This document shows positions 11,337 through 23,938 of a stretch of 64,000 nt of DNA, one piece after another. The DNA is from Botryosphaeria dothidea (taxonomy: Eukaryota; Ascomycota; Dothideomycetes; Botryosphaeriales; Botryosphaeriaceae), in NCBI GenBank assembly GCA_011503125.2, contig WWBZ02000033.1, positions 3,286,001 through 3,350,000 of the forward strand, read 5' to 3'. Numbering within the stretch: position 1 is the first letter of the stretch; each line of letters begins with the position of its first letter. Below the pieces are notes generated by a model. It was not told the origin of the DNA. It saw nothing but the letters and a program-made list of their open reading frames with translations, and made no database searches. The position numbers and the translations under genes are program-made.

Positions 11337-11521
11337 ATAAGCAGAGTAAGGCGTTTTACGGATAGTCAGAAGACGAGCAGTATGATAAATACAGATCATT
11401 TTCAATTTTGTTAAAGGACATTACTTACTAGTAACGCTTGACTCAGTCTGGAAAAGTCCGGGTTTATACTTCTGAGCAAGTTTTCTCTCCTTGGATTTCC
11501 TCATTTTGCTTTCCGTCCGCA

Positions 11522-12411
11522 TCAGAGGTCGAAAATCTTTCCTGGATTCATAATAGAATGAGGGTCCAAGGCGCGTTTCAGTTCCCGCATAACACCAATT
11601 GTCTCTGGACCCAACTCCTTCACCAGAGATGCTTTCTTGCTCAATCCTACCGAGTGCTGCAGACCGTCAATAACTTCGATACTGATGAGGAAGGCCTCCC
11701 TTACTTACCTCGCCTGTACAGGTGCCTTCCATTTCCAAGGCTTTGTCCACCATTCTGTATACGACTCGTTTTACCTTCTCCACCTGCTCCGGATCCTTCT
11801 TGTTGTAGAAGATTGCAGAGTGAAAGTTCCCATCCCCGATATGCCCCAGCATGGAAGCGAACATTCCCAGATCACTCAGTTCTCTCCTGGAGTCCTCTGC
11901 CAAAACAATCGTCAGTCAACTGTGGAATGAGCACGGGCGCCCAGTATTTCAACTCACCGATAATCTCTGCCAGCCTGCTCAATGGGACCGCTACATCTGT
12001 AGACCATAACTCTTCGCCCTCTCCTTTTAGTGCCAGCATGCTCCACAGAGCCTCCTTCCTGGCGCTCCACAGCTCCATCTTCTCCTCCTCGTTAACTGCG
12101 AACTGAAAATCCCCTCCCATATTCTTCCTGGTGATAGCCTGCACCGTCTCGATGATATCTTTTACTCCCGCTTTCGTCCCCGAGAACTTGAAAAACATAG
12201 TGGGCACCTCTTTCCATTTCCGCTTTGTCGAGCCGACTTTGTTGATCACGCCCATCTGCACGTCATCCATGATCTCCATCGCCGCAACCGGGATGCCAGC
12301 GCGCATGATCTTTGACGCCGCAGTGGCCGCATCACGGATAGTCGGGAAAGTCACGACAGCAACACTCGTCTCCTGCGGCAGGACGGTCAGCTTGAGGGTG
12401 ATTTCGGTGGC

Positions 12412-12444
<33 letters not shown>

Positions 12445-13381
12445 ATTGGTCAAGTTGTAGCCCGCAGCGGTCTTGCGCGGGCGGCGGCGAGTCTTGATGA
12501 CGCGGCCGTCAGCCAGAACGACGGTGAGGTTGACGACCCAGTCCTTCATGGTGCCGTAGCGGACGGCGTTGGTGCCGGAGCAGCTGGTGCCGACCATGCC
12601 GCCGATGCGCGCGGCGGGTCCGGGGTCGACGGGGAAAAAGAGACCGGCCGACTTGATCTGCTCGTTGAGCTCCATCCATGCGACCGAGGGCTGGACTACA
12701 ACGTCGAGATCGTCATCGTGGATGGCGAGGATCTTGTCCATGTGGGCGAAGTCGACGCTAAATCCGCCAAATGGGGCGGTGAATTGGCCTTCGACGCTAG
12801 TTCCGCCGGAGAAAGAGATGATGGGGATTTTGTAGTTGTAGCAGACCTTTGCGATTTGAGAAACCCCCTCAGTCGATTTTGGGTATGCAACGGCGATGGG
12901 GAGCGTGTCGACGTTGGTTGTGGACCAATCTGAAAAGCCGTGGCGATGTAGGTCCTCGGAGTCGGTGCTGACGGCGTCTTCTCCAAGCAGTGCCTTCAGC
13001 TCCGTTATGGCCTGCATGAGCAGTCAGTTGATTTCCCATGTGCCACGGCGGAAAACGGTGTATGGGGCATTTTGTTTGAGATGGTGTTGCGATTACCTTT
13101 TCCATCTGGTTCCTAGAAGCATACGTAGGATTGCCGGTCTGCCTGACGCGAGATGAAAGCGAACCCGAATCATTAACTCCATACAGGTACGCAAGAGAAG
13201 CGGTAAATGACATGAGAAGGAGAATGCGGCGGGTTGTCCAAAAGCCAGCTGGGGGTTTCAGTGTTGGCCTGACAGGCTGCTGCGTTGAGCTTGCTCGGAC
13301 GTGCGGCCTGCGGGCTCTGGCTGGTGAAGTTAATGCTGGCCTTAACGGCCGTGTCACTTGCCTCAAGGAATGGAAAGACAT
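11522..13381 (-). CDS. dld1: D-lactate dehydrogenase (cytochrome), mitochondrial (553 aa)
   Basis: It oxidises D-lactate to pyruvate with FAD and passes electrons to cytochrome c. The exons are 13381-13097, 13011-11958, 11896-11709 and 11656-11522, with introns of 85, 61 and 52 nt, and they sum to 554 codons. The Arg-rich, Ser-rich N-terminus is a mitochondrial presequence followed by one hydrophobic segment (ILLLMSFTASLAYLYGV, about 53-69), as in inner-membrane-anchored yeast Dld1. The FAD_binding_4 domain has PIISFSGGTSVEGQ and GGMVGTSCSGTNAVRYG. The C-terminal FAD-oxidase domain has GHIGDGNFH and GEHSVGLSKK, ending NPGKIF. Family and compartment are confident. A glycolate or other 2-hydroxyacid specificity cannot be excluded. 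Confidence 0.95.
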
Positions 13382-13824
13382 GGCGTGGAAGCTGACGGAT
13401 CCAATGTTCGATCAAGAGGTTTCAAAGCGGCGGGGAGAGCGTAAGGTGGGGGAGAGCGGCGATCAAGGATGGTGTTGAATGAAGGGACGATGGAGTGTCG
13501 GCCGCGACGGATTGCAGCCGAAGCTCCCCGCGGCGTCTTTCCGCGCGGGTGAGCTTGCGGCGTCCACGAGGCAATCATTTCCTAGACCCAGTTGGATCAG
13601 AAAGGCTCGGTCGAGCTACAGATGCAATTCCATCCAGATCCGTTATCCGGTGTACCGTAGTTCAGCGATCGACTCTGACGTCATCTGCTGCTACAGGCGA
13701 CTTCTCTTTCGAGGCTCCGATCCCAAATCTGCTCCACCACTATTCAATTTAACACCCAACTCGGATGACACGCAAAAGTACAAGACAAAGCGCTGTGCGG
13801 TGTGTCGACAACCTTCCCCTGGCC
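13382..13824. other. Intergenic region (promoter of dld1, 3' flank of the SDR gene)
   Basis: Both neighbours are on the minus strand. This 0.44 kb should include the dld1 promoter. No RNA gene or repeat is seen. Confidence 0.45.
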
Positions 13825-14897
13825 TCATCTCAACCCCGCGTCTTTCTCGCTGATCTTCGCAAGCTTCAAGCTGAAGTCCCACACCTCCCCCTGTTTCTTC
13901 TCGTCCTTCGCTTCTTCAGCCGGTTCGCTACGTTCTGATCCGTTCATGTAAGCACCCTTTGGATACCCATCCAACCCTTCTAGCCCCACGGCAGCTCTCA
14001 CCACGTCTGTCGCCGACTTGTTCACCGTGCGGAACAGTCCGTTTGGCCATACGCACTGTGCAGCTTTGGAGTATCCCATGAAGGCCGGCCCAACCACGTA
14101 TTTCACGAACAAGCTGTTCTGCGAATATTTCTCAATCATTTGAGGATGCACCATGGCCCCTGGATCTACCCAATGACGCAGATTTGGTTGAGATTGGGAG
14201 TAGAATCAAGGCGTTCTTGGAGCCGTTTCCTGTCCAGCAAATATCAGCAAAGACGTTTTCAAACGCAACCGAATAGTCCTTACATGAACATGATCAGACA
14301 CTGCTTTGCCATGCCATACCGCCTCATCGCATCATTGGCCTCGTCTACAGGCGGCGGCGGATGCTTCGGAAATGCAAGATCTCCCAAGTCATACGGCAAC
14401 TTCTCAGGACTGAACCGTGACTGCTTCGGATCCGACTCTCTGCTCGACACAAACACAATCCTTCCGCGTCTTTTGTCCAGGCTCTTGAGTAGAAGGAGCG
14501 AGAGCTGAGCACCGGCGAGCAAATTGATCGCGAAGTTCATCTCCAATTGCTTCCCATCGATGCTGATATTGGCGAACTTCCGTTCGGGGCCGACTGGTAC
14601 GTACGCGGCATTGAGAATCAGTGCGCGTACTGGCGGAAGCTCTCCGGCAGAGACCCTGGAGTTGATGTTGTCTGTGAAGGACCGTATGGACTCGAAGCTG
14701 CCGAGATCCAGCTCCGCCGTCTCTGCCCGTTCAGCTGCGTTGGCGCTGATAAGATTGTTTACCGGTTCTGCATTTGCGGCTTTCTTGTCTCGAACGGTGA
14801 GAATGCAGGTGAAATCTTCCGGGCGTTTGAGAAGCGTCTCTGAAATGGCGAATCCGAGACCACCGGCTGCACCGGTTACAATGATTGTTCCAGACAT
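13825..14897 (-). CDS. Short-chain dehydrogenase, 3-ketosteroid-reductase-like, with apparent 1-nt frameshift
   Basis: The NAD(P)-dependent Rossmann reductase signature is clear: TGAAGGLG near the N-terminus, LILNAA, SSRES and the catalytic YGMAK. Spacing resembles fungal Erg27-like or protochlorophyllide-reductase-like SDRs. Exon 1 is 14897-14284. An intron of 54 nt (14283-14230) restores MKRLQERLDSTPNLNQICVIG in exon 2, but this frame then hits TAG at about 14170-14168. Homology resumes one base out of phase as VDPGAMVHPQM and runs to the stop at 13825. The break lies in a run of three G (coding strand, 14171-14169) where four would restore the frame. It is either a young pseudogene or a base-call error. 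No alternative splice I tried removes it. The promoter side faces the VOC gene. Confidence 0.8.
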
Positions 14898-15459
14898 GAC
14901 GTTCCCTCTTACCTTGGTGCAAAACGCTTCACGAGGCGATTTTCCTGGAGTTTATAACTCAACTCCCAGCCTGTGAGTGATTGATCAGACATCAAAGCTT
15001 CCATAATCATTTGCTCTCGGCATCCGGAGCCCATGGAACCCGTGGATATCGACGCTCATTTAGAGCTTACGATAGCGTAGGCTAGTCATGTCTCGCAACT
15101 TTCCCCGCTTTTGGCAGAGTTAAGAATATTTGCGCATGCGCAAAACAAACATCTAATCTATCTTGGCAAATCGAGCTTACCTCTATCGTCAAGCTTTCCA
15201 GCTCGGGCAAGGCGGATGTGCCAGATTCCCGATTCCGAGTCCACTTAGCGAAGACGAGGCGTGATACGAGTACGAGACCAGCATTCGTCAGACATCCAAC
15301 GTCGATTCAGGGTGACTGCCTGTCATTGCTTGACTGAACCACTCGATTTCTGCTTACGTATTCCGTCTCACCCAGGAAGCCATTGCAAACGAACGCACGA
15401 GCAAACCAAAGTACTCCCGCAATCGGCGAGATCACAAACATCATTCTCACGCCCCATTC
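14898..15459. other. Intergenic region upstream of the SDR gene
   Basis: This 0.56 kb lies between two minus-strand genes. Nothing specific is recognised. Confidence 0.4.
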
Positions 15460-16219
15460 TCAAGGGATCCCACCAGTTCCGATATCCCTCGGTCCCACGT
15501 CCACCGCCTTCTTGATCTCCTCCTCGTTCTCTCCGCGCTCGAGTCTCTTCACCAACTCTTCCGGATCAAAGTCCGCTCCGAGCGGATTCTTCTTGAACGT
15601 ATCCGTCGTCATATACCTGCACGCCTCCTCGGCGGTATCGAAGTTGTCGACCTGCAAGAGCAGTCATCAATAAACCAACCAGCCAAGCAGAGACACAAAC
15701 CAAAAAGGAATTTTTTTTAAAAAAAAAGGAGGGGGGGGGAGGGGGGGGGGAAGGAGACAACCCGCATACCTGCGCCTCGATCCCATTCCCATCCGGATCC
15801 CGATAATACATGCTCGTCGTCATCCCATGGTTCACGCACCAATACGGCTCCATCCCATGATGCACCTTCCGCGCCCTGTACGCCGTCGCCAGATCGACCA
15901 AGCTCGCGTACGTGAACGCCACGTGCCGCATCCCCGGCATCTGGCGCGCGCGGCCATCGTCCTCGACCACCCCCGGCAGCGCGGCGATGGCGACCCGGTG
16001 GTGCTCGTGGTCGTAGCTGAGGAAGGCGACGTGGTCCGTTTCATGCGCGGCGGCCGCCGACAGGAACGTCTTGTAGTAGCGGACCATTGCCGGGAACTGC
16101 GCAGCCGTCGTCTGCAGGAAGATGTGGGCGAGCGTGGCGGGCTTGACGACGGAGGGGGAGGGGTTGGAGAGGTCGAGGGTGGGTTTGACGGCCGTGGTGG
16201 TCGTTGTGGTGGTCGTCAT
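15460..16219 (-). CDS. VOC-superfamily protein, extradiol-dioxygenase/glyoxalase-like (213 aa)
   Basis: The exons are 16219-15770 and 15651-15460, with a 118-nt intron, making 214 codons. I chose the ATG at 16219 because the family-like NPSPSVVKPATLAH follows after a short Thr run. A longer upstream frame is not protein-like. The fold's metal triad is visible as His32 (TLAH), His99 (MRHVAF) and Glu148 (GNGIEAQ). The C-terminal 60 residues match the tail common to fungal members (GADFDPEELVKRL). Members cleave catechol-type rings or act on other small diketone or aromatic substrates, and the substrate here is unknown. It is probably cytosolic, with no signal peptide. Confidence 0.87.
15711..15752. 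repeat. Homopolymer tract inside the VOC-gene intron
   Basis: Runs of T, A and then G (plus strand) follow one another over about 40 bases within the 118-nt intron. On the coding strand this is a C-rich, then T/A-rich, stretch just after the 5' splice site. It is prone to slippage and sequencing error. Confidence 0.8.
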
Positions 16220-17208
16220 GGCAGGGGGTAGGCGGGAGCAAGTTTTGCTGCTGATTGGAAGTGGTTCACACGTTCGAAAGGGCAGACTGTTTGGGGGTAT
16301 TGGATCAGTCTGCCCTATGTGAGCAAAATATATACGCCATGGTACGTACTCTCTCCTTCTAAGCTTATGGCGCCAGTTGTGGGACGAAATGCGGGTTCTG
16401 GGGTCAGATTGTGAGAGGTATGGAACCGGTCTAATGGGATTGGCCAGCAATGCACGCCTCTAGTCAGCATCGAGGTAAGATGAGAAGCTTATTGAGACAT
16501 TCATCGTGGACTGGAGGAACGAGACCAAGTAAAGAACACGCCACTGCAAGATAATCATTTGAAAGGATACTGACGGAGACTCAACACACTCCGTCCTATC
16601 AACAGTAGACAGCAATGGAAGAGGAGACTGGGGCCGATAAATAGATTCATGACTTTTCAGGTATTGCTACAAACCCGACCGTAGACGTCCAATACTTGTA
16701 GTGCACAGAAAATTTCGAGTAGCAGAAGCGGGGACTCAAACCAAAAAACAGAGGCCCCACTACTCAATGGCACTTTCATGAATGTTAAATAAAGGCAAAG
16801 ATAAAAGAAGACTCAGAAGCGTCCGAGTGAAGAAAAAAAAGGCAGCAGCAGGCAAAAGTGACCACCCGAAAGTCTTCAGACTAAGCAGGCAAGGTAAATG
16901 ACGACTGCCATCCTCCCCACGAGCAGTAATTTCTTAGTTTTGCTTTACCGCTTCCCTTCAATTCCCTCCTGCTCTTCTGTTGCTCTCCGTCGAGAACTGA
17001 GAAGGATAACCCACCATTAGATCCGTCAAATCGTACAGTCCGGTTCCATTTTCGTTGGTTCAAAATCATCCTAGGAGACTCCAGTAACCACTCGTTCCCA
17101 ATCCCTCATTCGTACGTTTCTTCGATATGCAGGGGTGCATGGGTGGGGTTTACGTGGAGAGTTGTTCTGGAAGGGTAAGCAGATATTAGGCCACGAATAT
17201 TATGGTAT
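16220..17208. other. Intergenic region (VOC promoter, SR-protein 3' UTR)
   Basis: Both neighbours are on the minus strand. No coding or RNA feature is recognised in this 1.0 kb. A long 3' UTR of the SR gene would fall here. Confidence 0.4.
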
Positions 17209-18979
17209 TCACCAGTAGGGGCGACGGTTGTAGCCATCGTCATACCCACTGCGCGCGCCAGGGCTCCTAGGCCTGCCGCGGGGAGACGGAGGACGACCAT
17301 ACGGCCTGTCATGACCGTTCAGGTAGGGGTCAGGCTCGTAGCCGCGGCGAGGAGGCGGAGGTCCCCGGGCATCGTAGGGGTCGTCGGGGTAGCGGGCACG
17401 CGGCGGCGGGTAAGCGTCATCGACTGGCGGACCGCGGACGCGAGGAGGAGAGCGAGCATAACGGTCACGCGGGTCGTAGTAATCGCGAGGAGGCGAACGA
17501 CGGCGGTAGTCGTCACGACGAGGGCTGTAGCCGCGGGGAGGACCACGACGGTAGTAATCGTCGTCAGGAGGACCATAGCCGCCACGTCCTCCACGGGCGG
17601 GCGAGCGGGACCTGTAGCGCTCACGAGGACGCTCCTCCTGGATCTGGTAGTAGTCAGAATAAGGACGGTCGTCGAGGTAGTAGGACTGCTTAGGTTGTCT
17701 GACATCAGCAACGCATCGGACCGCCTGTCCCTTAAATTCGCGGTTGTCGAGCTTCTCGACGGCGTTGCGGAGATCGTTGGCAGTCTCGTACTCAACGAAT
17801 CTGGGTTTTGGTCAGAATCGTTTGGCTTTGTCAAAGACTCGGTATCTGGAGATACTCACCCACGGCCATCGCGCTCACGACCAACCTCGGAGTAGACAAC
17901 GTCCAATCCAGACTGACGGGCGAAGTCCTTCAGGTCCTATAGGTCCAGTGTGTAAGTTCCGGCCACGGCAGCAAATAGATGAGCGGTGATAAGCGATAAG
18001 CAAAGGGAAGGGTCCAGTCCCGGTCCAGAAACTCTTCCAAGCCACCAGTGAAAACAGGCCTCGCGTGATTCCGTTGGCGCTCCCCGGGACAAGACATGAG
18101 AAGTGAAACAGGACTGCCAGCGCTAGATGTGGAAGGGGAGAAAGAGACCAGCGTCCGGCTGCCCGGAAGAGAAGCACCTCGCAAGCGGATCCAATCAGCG
18201 TAGGAGGCGCACGCGCGTCGCTGGCTCAAGGTGCAGAGGGTGACGGGAACATGGACATGGGAAGAGAATCCAAAGGTCGAACCAAGTGTTACGGGGAGTT
18301 TGCTAACCTGCCAGCTCGTCTCGACGGGAAGACCAGTGATGGACATGCGGAACGGGGTGCGCCTGGGGCGCGGGACGGCACGCTCCTGGTGGGAGTAGCC
18401 GTCATTCTGGCGGCGGGAGCCGCGGGCGAACTGGACGACGAGGCGCTCGCCCATGAAGTCCGAACCATCTGCAGTGGAACAGTGTCAGAAAAGCGCCGAT
18501 CGCTCATGCAGGCGGTTGGGGCGCAATAACGTACGGAAGGCTGGTGGCACAGGTCAGCGGTTGTCTCAGGCGCGCATGCGGGGAGCGAATGTCGACTTAC
18601 CGGGAACAACATCTCTGGCGTCCATGGCATCCTTGTACTCGATGAAGCCGAAGCCGTTCATGAGCTTGATCTCGGTGATTTCGCCAGTGCCATGGGTCGC
18701 AAAGTGGGCTTCAACATCGGCCTTGGTGGCTGCGGTGGTGGGATTGCTTGTCAGCGATGCGCATCACTCCAGGAAGAAAAGCGACAGCATTTGGATGGTG
18801 GTGATTGTGGTTTCTTTGGTGTCAGTCCCGCGGGCCGGCTGTGTCCAGCAACGATCCAAATCCATCCAAAGCGGGGGTACGGGCGCTCCGATCCATTGGC
18901 GGGCAGGACATCAGGGAGTGAGCATACCGTTGCGAGGTAGGTTCCCCAGGTAGAGGCGGGTGGACGACACCTCAGTCAT
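17209..18979 (-). CDS. SR-type pre-mRNA splicing factor with two RRMs (336 aa)
   Basis: It binds exonic RNA and helps recruit the spliceosome in the nucleus. The exons are 18979-18928, 18729-18601, 18468-18308, 17936-17860 and 17800-17209, summing to 337 codons. RRM1 begins at residue 7 (RLYLGNLPRN is RNP2, NGFGFIEY is RNP1). RRM2 lies at about 100-175 (RMSITGLP is RNP2, GRGFVEYE is RNP1-like). The tail is rich in Arg, Tyr, Pro and Ser with RS/SP/RG steps (for example YRSRSPARGGRGG), comparable to S. pombe Srp2 and human SRSF1/4-type proteins. The introns are unusually long for this window (198, 132, 371 and 59 nt), as in many self-regulated SR genes. This makes regulated splicing or intron retention a reasonable inference. 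Confidence 0.93.
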
Positions 18980-19955
18980 GATGGGCGATCCCTCGAATAG
19001 TTATCCGGCGCAGGAAGAGGCAGGGCAGCGGAGAAGTCTGGACGGCCGCGGTGTCCAAAGCGAAGAAGCAGAGCAGCGGAGCCGGCAGAGATGGGATGGA
19101 ACAAGACGGGGCTCCGCGATCCTGGATGGCGAAGGGAGGGTGGTGTAGAGAGTGTTGGAACGAGAGCGAGCGGGCGCAAGTTGGAAAGGCTCGGTCGCTG
19201 ACGGCGTGGAGGCGCCCTCGCGTTGGGCGCTAGCGCTCCTTCAGGTTTAGGCGGCACTGCATAGAGGCGCCGGCTGCGATCCTTCAGCTGGGCCGCTGTT
19301 TCGCCTTCCCCAGAGACTGATGGAGGTCTAGCACGCGTCCGACGGCCGCGCAGCACAGTGGCGACGGCTCCCAGCGGCCGGCCGCCTGCAGCGCACCGCT
19401 CGAGGCTGCGCGCGCAGGAGCCTGGAGTGAGGCTGCTGCCCGTGCCGCAATCGCAATCGCGCGCGCTCGGCACCTGGCGCCGGCGCCGCCCAATCACTGG
19501 TGCGTCCGGGGTAGTGGCGCATGCGAGGCCCAATTCATCTCATCACAGCCTGATCTCACCACACCAACGCCCGCAAGCAACCCACGTCACGCTTCACATC
19601 TTGCAGCAGCCTTGCCAGCGCTGCCGATTGCCCGCGCCCAATGCTCGCCCTGGAATTCTACTCGACAGGCTCGTCGAGCTGCAGCCGCGCCTGCGACAAT
19701 CATATGTCACAGCCACATTTCGCACAGCACACCACATGGATCTGAGCCGGGATGCTGTATCAGACCACAGCGAGGGCGACAGAAAAGTAATGGAATTTGC
19801 GTCTTGCGTCCGCTTCTGTGCGCCAAGTATGTGCGCTGGAAACTCGAAGCCCAATATACAGCCCATGCCTGCCGCCCATCATGATGGTGGAACAGTCAAA
19901 GTATCCCAGAACGCCGTGCCCAATGAACCTAAACTCCCTGCCTTTGCCGTTCCTC
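18980..19955. other. Intergenic region (SR-gene promoter, 3' flank of peptidase gene)
   Basis: It is GC-rich near the SR-gene start. No gene, RNA or repeat is recognised. Confidence 0.4.
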
Positions 19956-22698
19956 TTAATGCAGTAGCTTGTCCGCCGCTTTTGTGAGGATGCGAGCTGC
20001 CTTGTCAGCCTGTTGTTGTGCTAGCGTCCAGTTACCCACTTCAATCGCATCTCTCACGGCAGGGAAGTATGCCTCGTCATACCCGCTCCATGCGTCGGGT
20101 CCAAAGATGACATGCTTGAACTGCTCGCGACCGGGGATACCGTGCTGCTCGCCATCCTCGGCATCTTTGTCCTTGCTATCCGGGAGATCTAGCAAGTGAG
20201 TCTCAAAGTTGGACATGCGCGTGTTGTGCGACAACCGCTGCATGCCCATCGTGTTCGTCTCGTAGCCTGCGCGGCCCCGGAATTGGCCCCACCACCAATC
20301 TTCCCAGCCCTCAAACTCTATGGCGTTCTTCTCTAGGGTGTGAGCCGCATCGCGAAGAGGCTGCAGATTGAGCTTCTTGCCTTGTGCGACGTCCTTTCCA
20401 GTGGCAAACTTCTCCAGATCGCTGATGTATCCCTTGACGGCCATGCCATAGTCTTTCAGATCGAACGGATAGATGGGCTCTTGCGCAAGCTCGAGAATAA
20501 GAAGCACCCAGATCTCAGCAAGCGTCGCATGGTAGATGAATCCTGGATCGCCAAATTTGTCCATCCAGTCAAATGTCTCGTAGCAGCTGTGGTATGGGTA
20601 GCCATTTTCAGGCCCATCGAACATAATGTCGATGCTAGAACACCCCGCTAGATCCTGGAACGCGACATAATCGCTGCCGGCACCTAGACCTCCCAGCTTA
20701 CCTCCCTCTTCCGTCCAAATATCGCCGACGGTCCGGTTCTTCAAGGGGTCCGCAACTCGTCCGAGTACTCGAGACAACGCGTGCTGGAAGAGAGGGGATC
20801 CCAAAGCCCGGAACTTGTCTCCAACAACGCCGACGTCGACGTTGATATATGCAATGGCATTGTCGCGGATATCCTGGATATGATCTTCCACGTACTCTGT
20901 CGAACCGATCATGTTGTACTCCTCTGCATCCCAGGAAGCGAAGTAGATGCTGCGGAGAGGACGCCAGCCTTGCTGGACTAGGAGGTCGAGAGCGGTGATG
21001 ACTTCCATCATGACTGCCGTGCCACTGTAATCAAATTAGCCGTGGTGAGATTCACAAAGCTGAAGAGTGAACAAACCCTCCAGCATCCGCCGACCCAAAA
21101 CACCACGCATCGCGGTGGTTGCCGACGAAAATCTTCTTAGCGGACGTCTCGACGCCCTCAAACATGCCCATAACGTTCCAGATAGGCTGCTTCTCCTCCT
21201 CGTCTTGTTCGTTCTGAAGAAGTACGAGTGGCGAAGTCTGATCGCCTGTCCACCACTCGACCTCTGGGATGCCGCCGACCCACTCCTTGGGAACCTTATC
21301 GCCATGACCCTTGAGTGCCTGCAGCAGTGGTTTCGCGTCGCGCCAGGCCAGCGGCATGCTTGGGATGTTTGGTAGACCAGGGTTGTTGTCCTTGCTGATG
21401 CGCTTTGCCTCCTTACCACTTCCAATACCAGGGGTGAGCACATCTCCAACGATCCAGGCTGATTGAGCAACAGAGCCTCTCGAGACTCCGTCCTCTGGCC
21501 TCCATCTCCCATCAGGATATACGTCACCCCGAACAAATCCGTCGTCGTTTGGATCCGAGTATATCAAACATCCAATGGCACCATTCTCTTCCGCAAAGTT
21601 GACCTTCATTGCTCGGTCTGACATCGAGCCGTAATAACGAACAAGAACAATAGTCCCGTTCACGTCAATTCCGCGATTCTTTAATGTCCTGAAATCTTCT
21701 CGGCTTCCGTAATTCGCATACACCAATGGCGCGGTGACGTTGCCAGCTCTCGACAAGCCATGGAATACCAGTGTCTGCTGCTCGGGCGCAATGCCGGGCA
21801 TGACCAGCTCCTCCTCGAGCTTGGCCTCGTACCTAAATTCCGGAGGATCGACGACAGCGACTCTGCGGCCTTCCTTGATGGGGTAGTTCAGATAGACATT
21901 ATACTCGAGGGTGGCAACCTTGTCCATGCCAGCCTGCTTGAAGAACGACTCAATCCAATTAGCCAAGAATTTATCTCCCTTGGTTCCTGCAACGTGATCG
22001 ATGCTCGTGATATGTTTTAGGTTGTCGCGAATACGCTCTGCAGAGATCTGCGACTGTACAAAAGAGCGCGCCCATTCCGGATTGAAGGGCGCCATGCCAC
22101 CGTGGCCAAGAGGGAAGACGGAAGTGACGAGAAGGGCGTAGACGAGCGACGCCATCATCAGCACGCCGAATAGGCGCAAGAAGACACTGTAGCCTGGCCG
22201 CATATGTTCGGGTATGGAGGGTATGCTGCATGAGAAAGTGGGCCATCGCAAGGGTTTGCGCAGTCGCGGCATACGTATGGACGACAAGGTGGCGCCGATG
22301 CTGGAGATGCGCTTCGAGAAGCTCATGCCTATGCGAGCGCGACGACTGCCGTGCGGTTGGCCGCCGGCCTCGATAACCTCGAGCTGCTCCATCTCGCGAT
22401 GCAAACCTGTCTCCTCGTCCTCACTCTCCTCGACCATGTCCGGCAGCGACAGATCGCTCTCCATGCTGTCCCGCACGGACTCAACCGAAGGCTGCTGGTA
22501 TCCATCTGGGTGGCGCGACGCTCCTCCTCTATCACTGGCTCCGCTGCGGCCGAGTAGGCCTTGCCGTTCCGCATCGTCGCTAACCTCGTTGGGGCCAAGG
22601 TATGAGAGAGCTGACGGGGGCCGCGAGGAGGTGGCCTCCTCATATGTGGGGATGGGGAGACTCTCCTTGGGGTCGTAGTGGTGTTTTTCGTCGACCAT
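19956..22698 (-). CDS. Glutamate carboxypeptidase II/transferrin-receptor-like M28 peptidase (896 aa)
   Basis: The exons are 22698-21077 and 21024-19956, with a 52-nt intron, making 897 codons. It is a type II membrane protein: a disordered acidic N-terminus of about 165 residues, one helix (FLRLFGVLMMASLVYALLV), then lumenal domains. The PA domain (about 320-480) is followed by the M28 domain with zinc ligands in GNHRDAW and DAGGG, catalytic Glu pair in DAEEYNMIGSTEY, Asp in INVDVG and His in YPYHSCYE. A TFR dimerisation domain ends the protein. All metal and catalytic residues look present, so it is probably an active di-zinc peptidase. Fungal members resemble yeast Tre1/Tre2 and vacuolar or endosomal NAALADase proteins. 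The substrate is unknown. Confidence 0.93.
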
Positions 22699-23938
22699 TG
22701 GTAAGGTGGTGGTGGGACGCCAGGTCCCGGGGGGCTATGACGCGGCGCGCGGATGCGGGTGGATACGGGGGAAGTGGTGTGGGCGGTGTTGTTGCGCGGT
22801 CAATTCAGGCGCATGGTCGCGGGGCGGGGGTGGGATGGCGGACGATCCAAGGATGCAAACGAATGTCGAGAAAGATGAGGGAGCGTGGTGGTTGGTGGTG
22901 GTGAAAGGAGTCGGGTGCGCAGGCCGGCGGCGTTGCGGCGGTGCAGGCAGGCCGGGCGTGTGTCTGGGGCGGGAGTGCGGCAAGGGAGATGATGGTTGGC
23001 TTGTCTCGAATGCTCGGCGACTCGGGAGTCGGTGATGCATTACGAATTCGCCCTCAGAGGCGCCTCCTGGTTCCCTTGGCGCTCCTCCAGCCTGCCTTTC
23101 CTTCTCAACGCCGCTGCTTCATTCGCTCTAAATAACGAGGGCCCCCGCTTCAAGCTTCTGTGCGCTTCAAAACCCCCACGACCTCTGCAATCTGCTCCAC
23201 ATGCCTGACATTGTGTCCCATTCCCGTGCCTCACCTCAGAGCCGCTTCATCCGGAGAAACCCAGGACCGCGACTCCAGGATGCACGTTACAATATCCTTC
23301 TCACTAGGGGCTATCTAGGTGATCGCGTTACCGACTGTGGCAGCGAGGGACTGTAAGTGCCGCGCGGCCACCGACTTACAGTAGCAGCTGGATGAAAAGT
23401 ACGAATGTAAGTCTTCCAGCACTGCGGCAGCGAGCGTGCGCACGCACACAGGACTAGAGCAATTGTCTAGATGTATATGTCCATTGACATCGACGGTGTT
23501 GTACATCCTGACGACCACATGAAAGTGACAAAAGATCACCGCACTGCTAGAGTACATATATACATGTCTCCAGCGTACGTCGCAATAACTCAGTGCACAC
23601 AACACCTGGAGACATCGTCCGAACTGCTATCGGGCTGCGAAATATTTTTCCGAAATTATATTAGCACCGGCCTTCCGTCCATTCTCTCGATAGCTTCTTC
23701 AATAATCTCCACTCGCAGATTGGTCTGCTGAAAAAGGCCATTGCACAACACGCAATTTAGCTATATTTGTCTTCAATGTCCCCACACCCGCTGTCACTTG
23801 GCCCTAGCTTCAAGACGTCGGCAGCTTGTCCACGCACACTATACACGCAATCTACTGCCACGTACGACGGTCCTTCTTCTTTAACTCCACACCATCAACC
23901 ATTGATGCGGTCTTACCTCAACCCTCAAAACAGCCCGC
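22699..23938. other. Intergenic region (peptidase promoter, FabG-like 3' flank)
   Basis: This is 1.24 kb without a convincing coding frame, tRNA or repeat. The first 350 bases upstream of the peptidase ATG are strongly G/T-biased on the plus strand. Confidence 0.4.

Noticed and set aside
13825..14229. Splicing the SDR frameshift away with the TAG at 14168-14170 as acceptor
   Set aside because: The resulting phase does not match exon 1 and still loses the VDPGAM frame.
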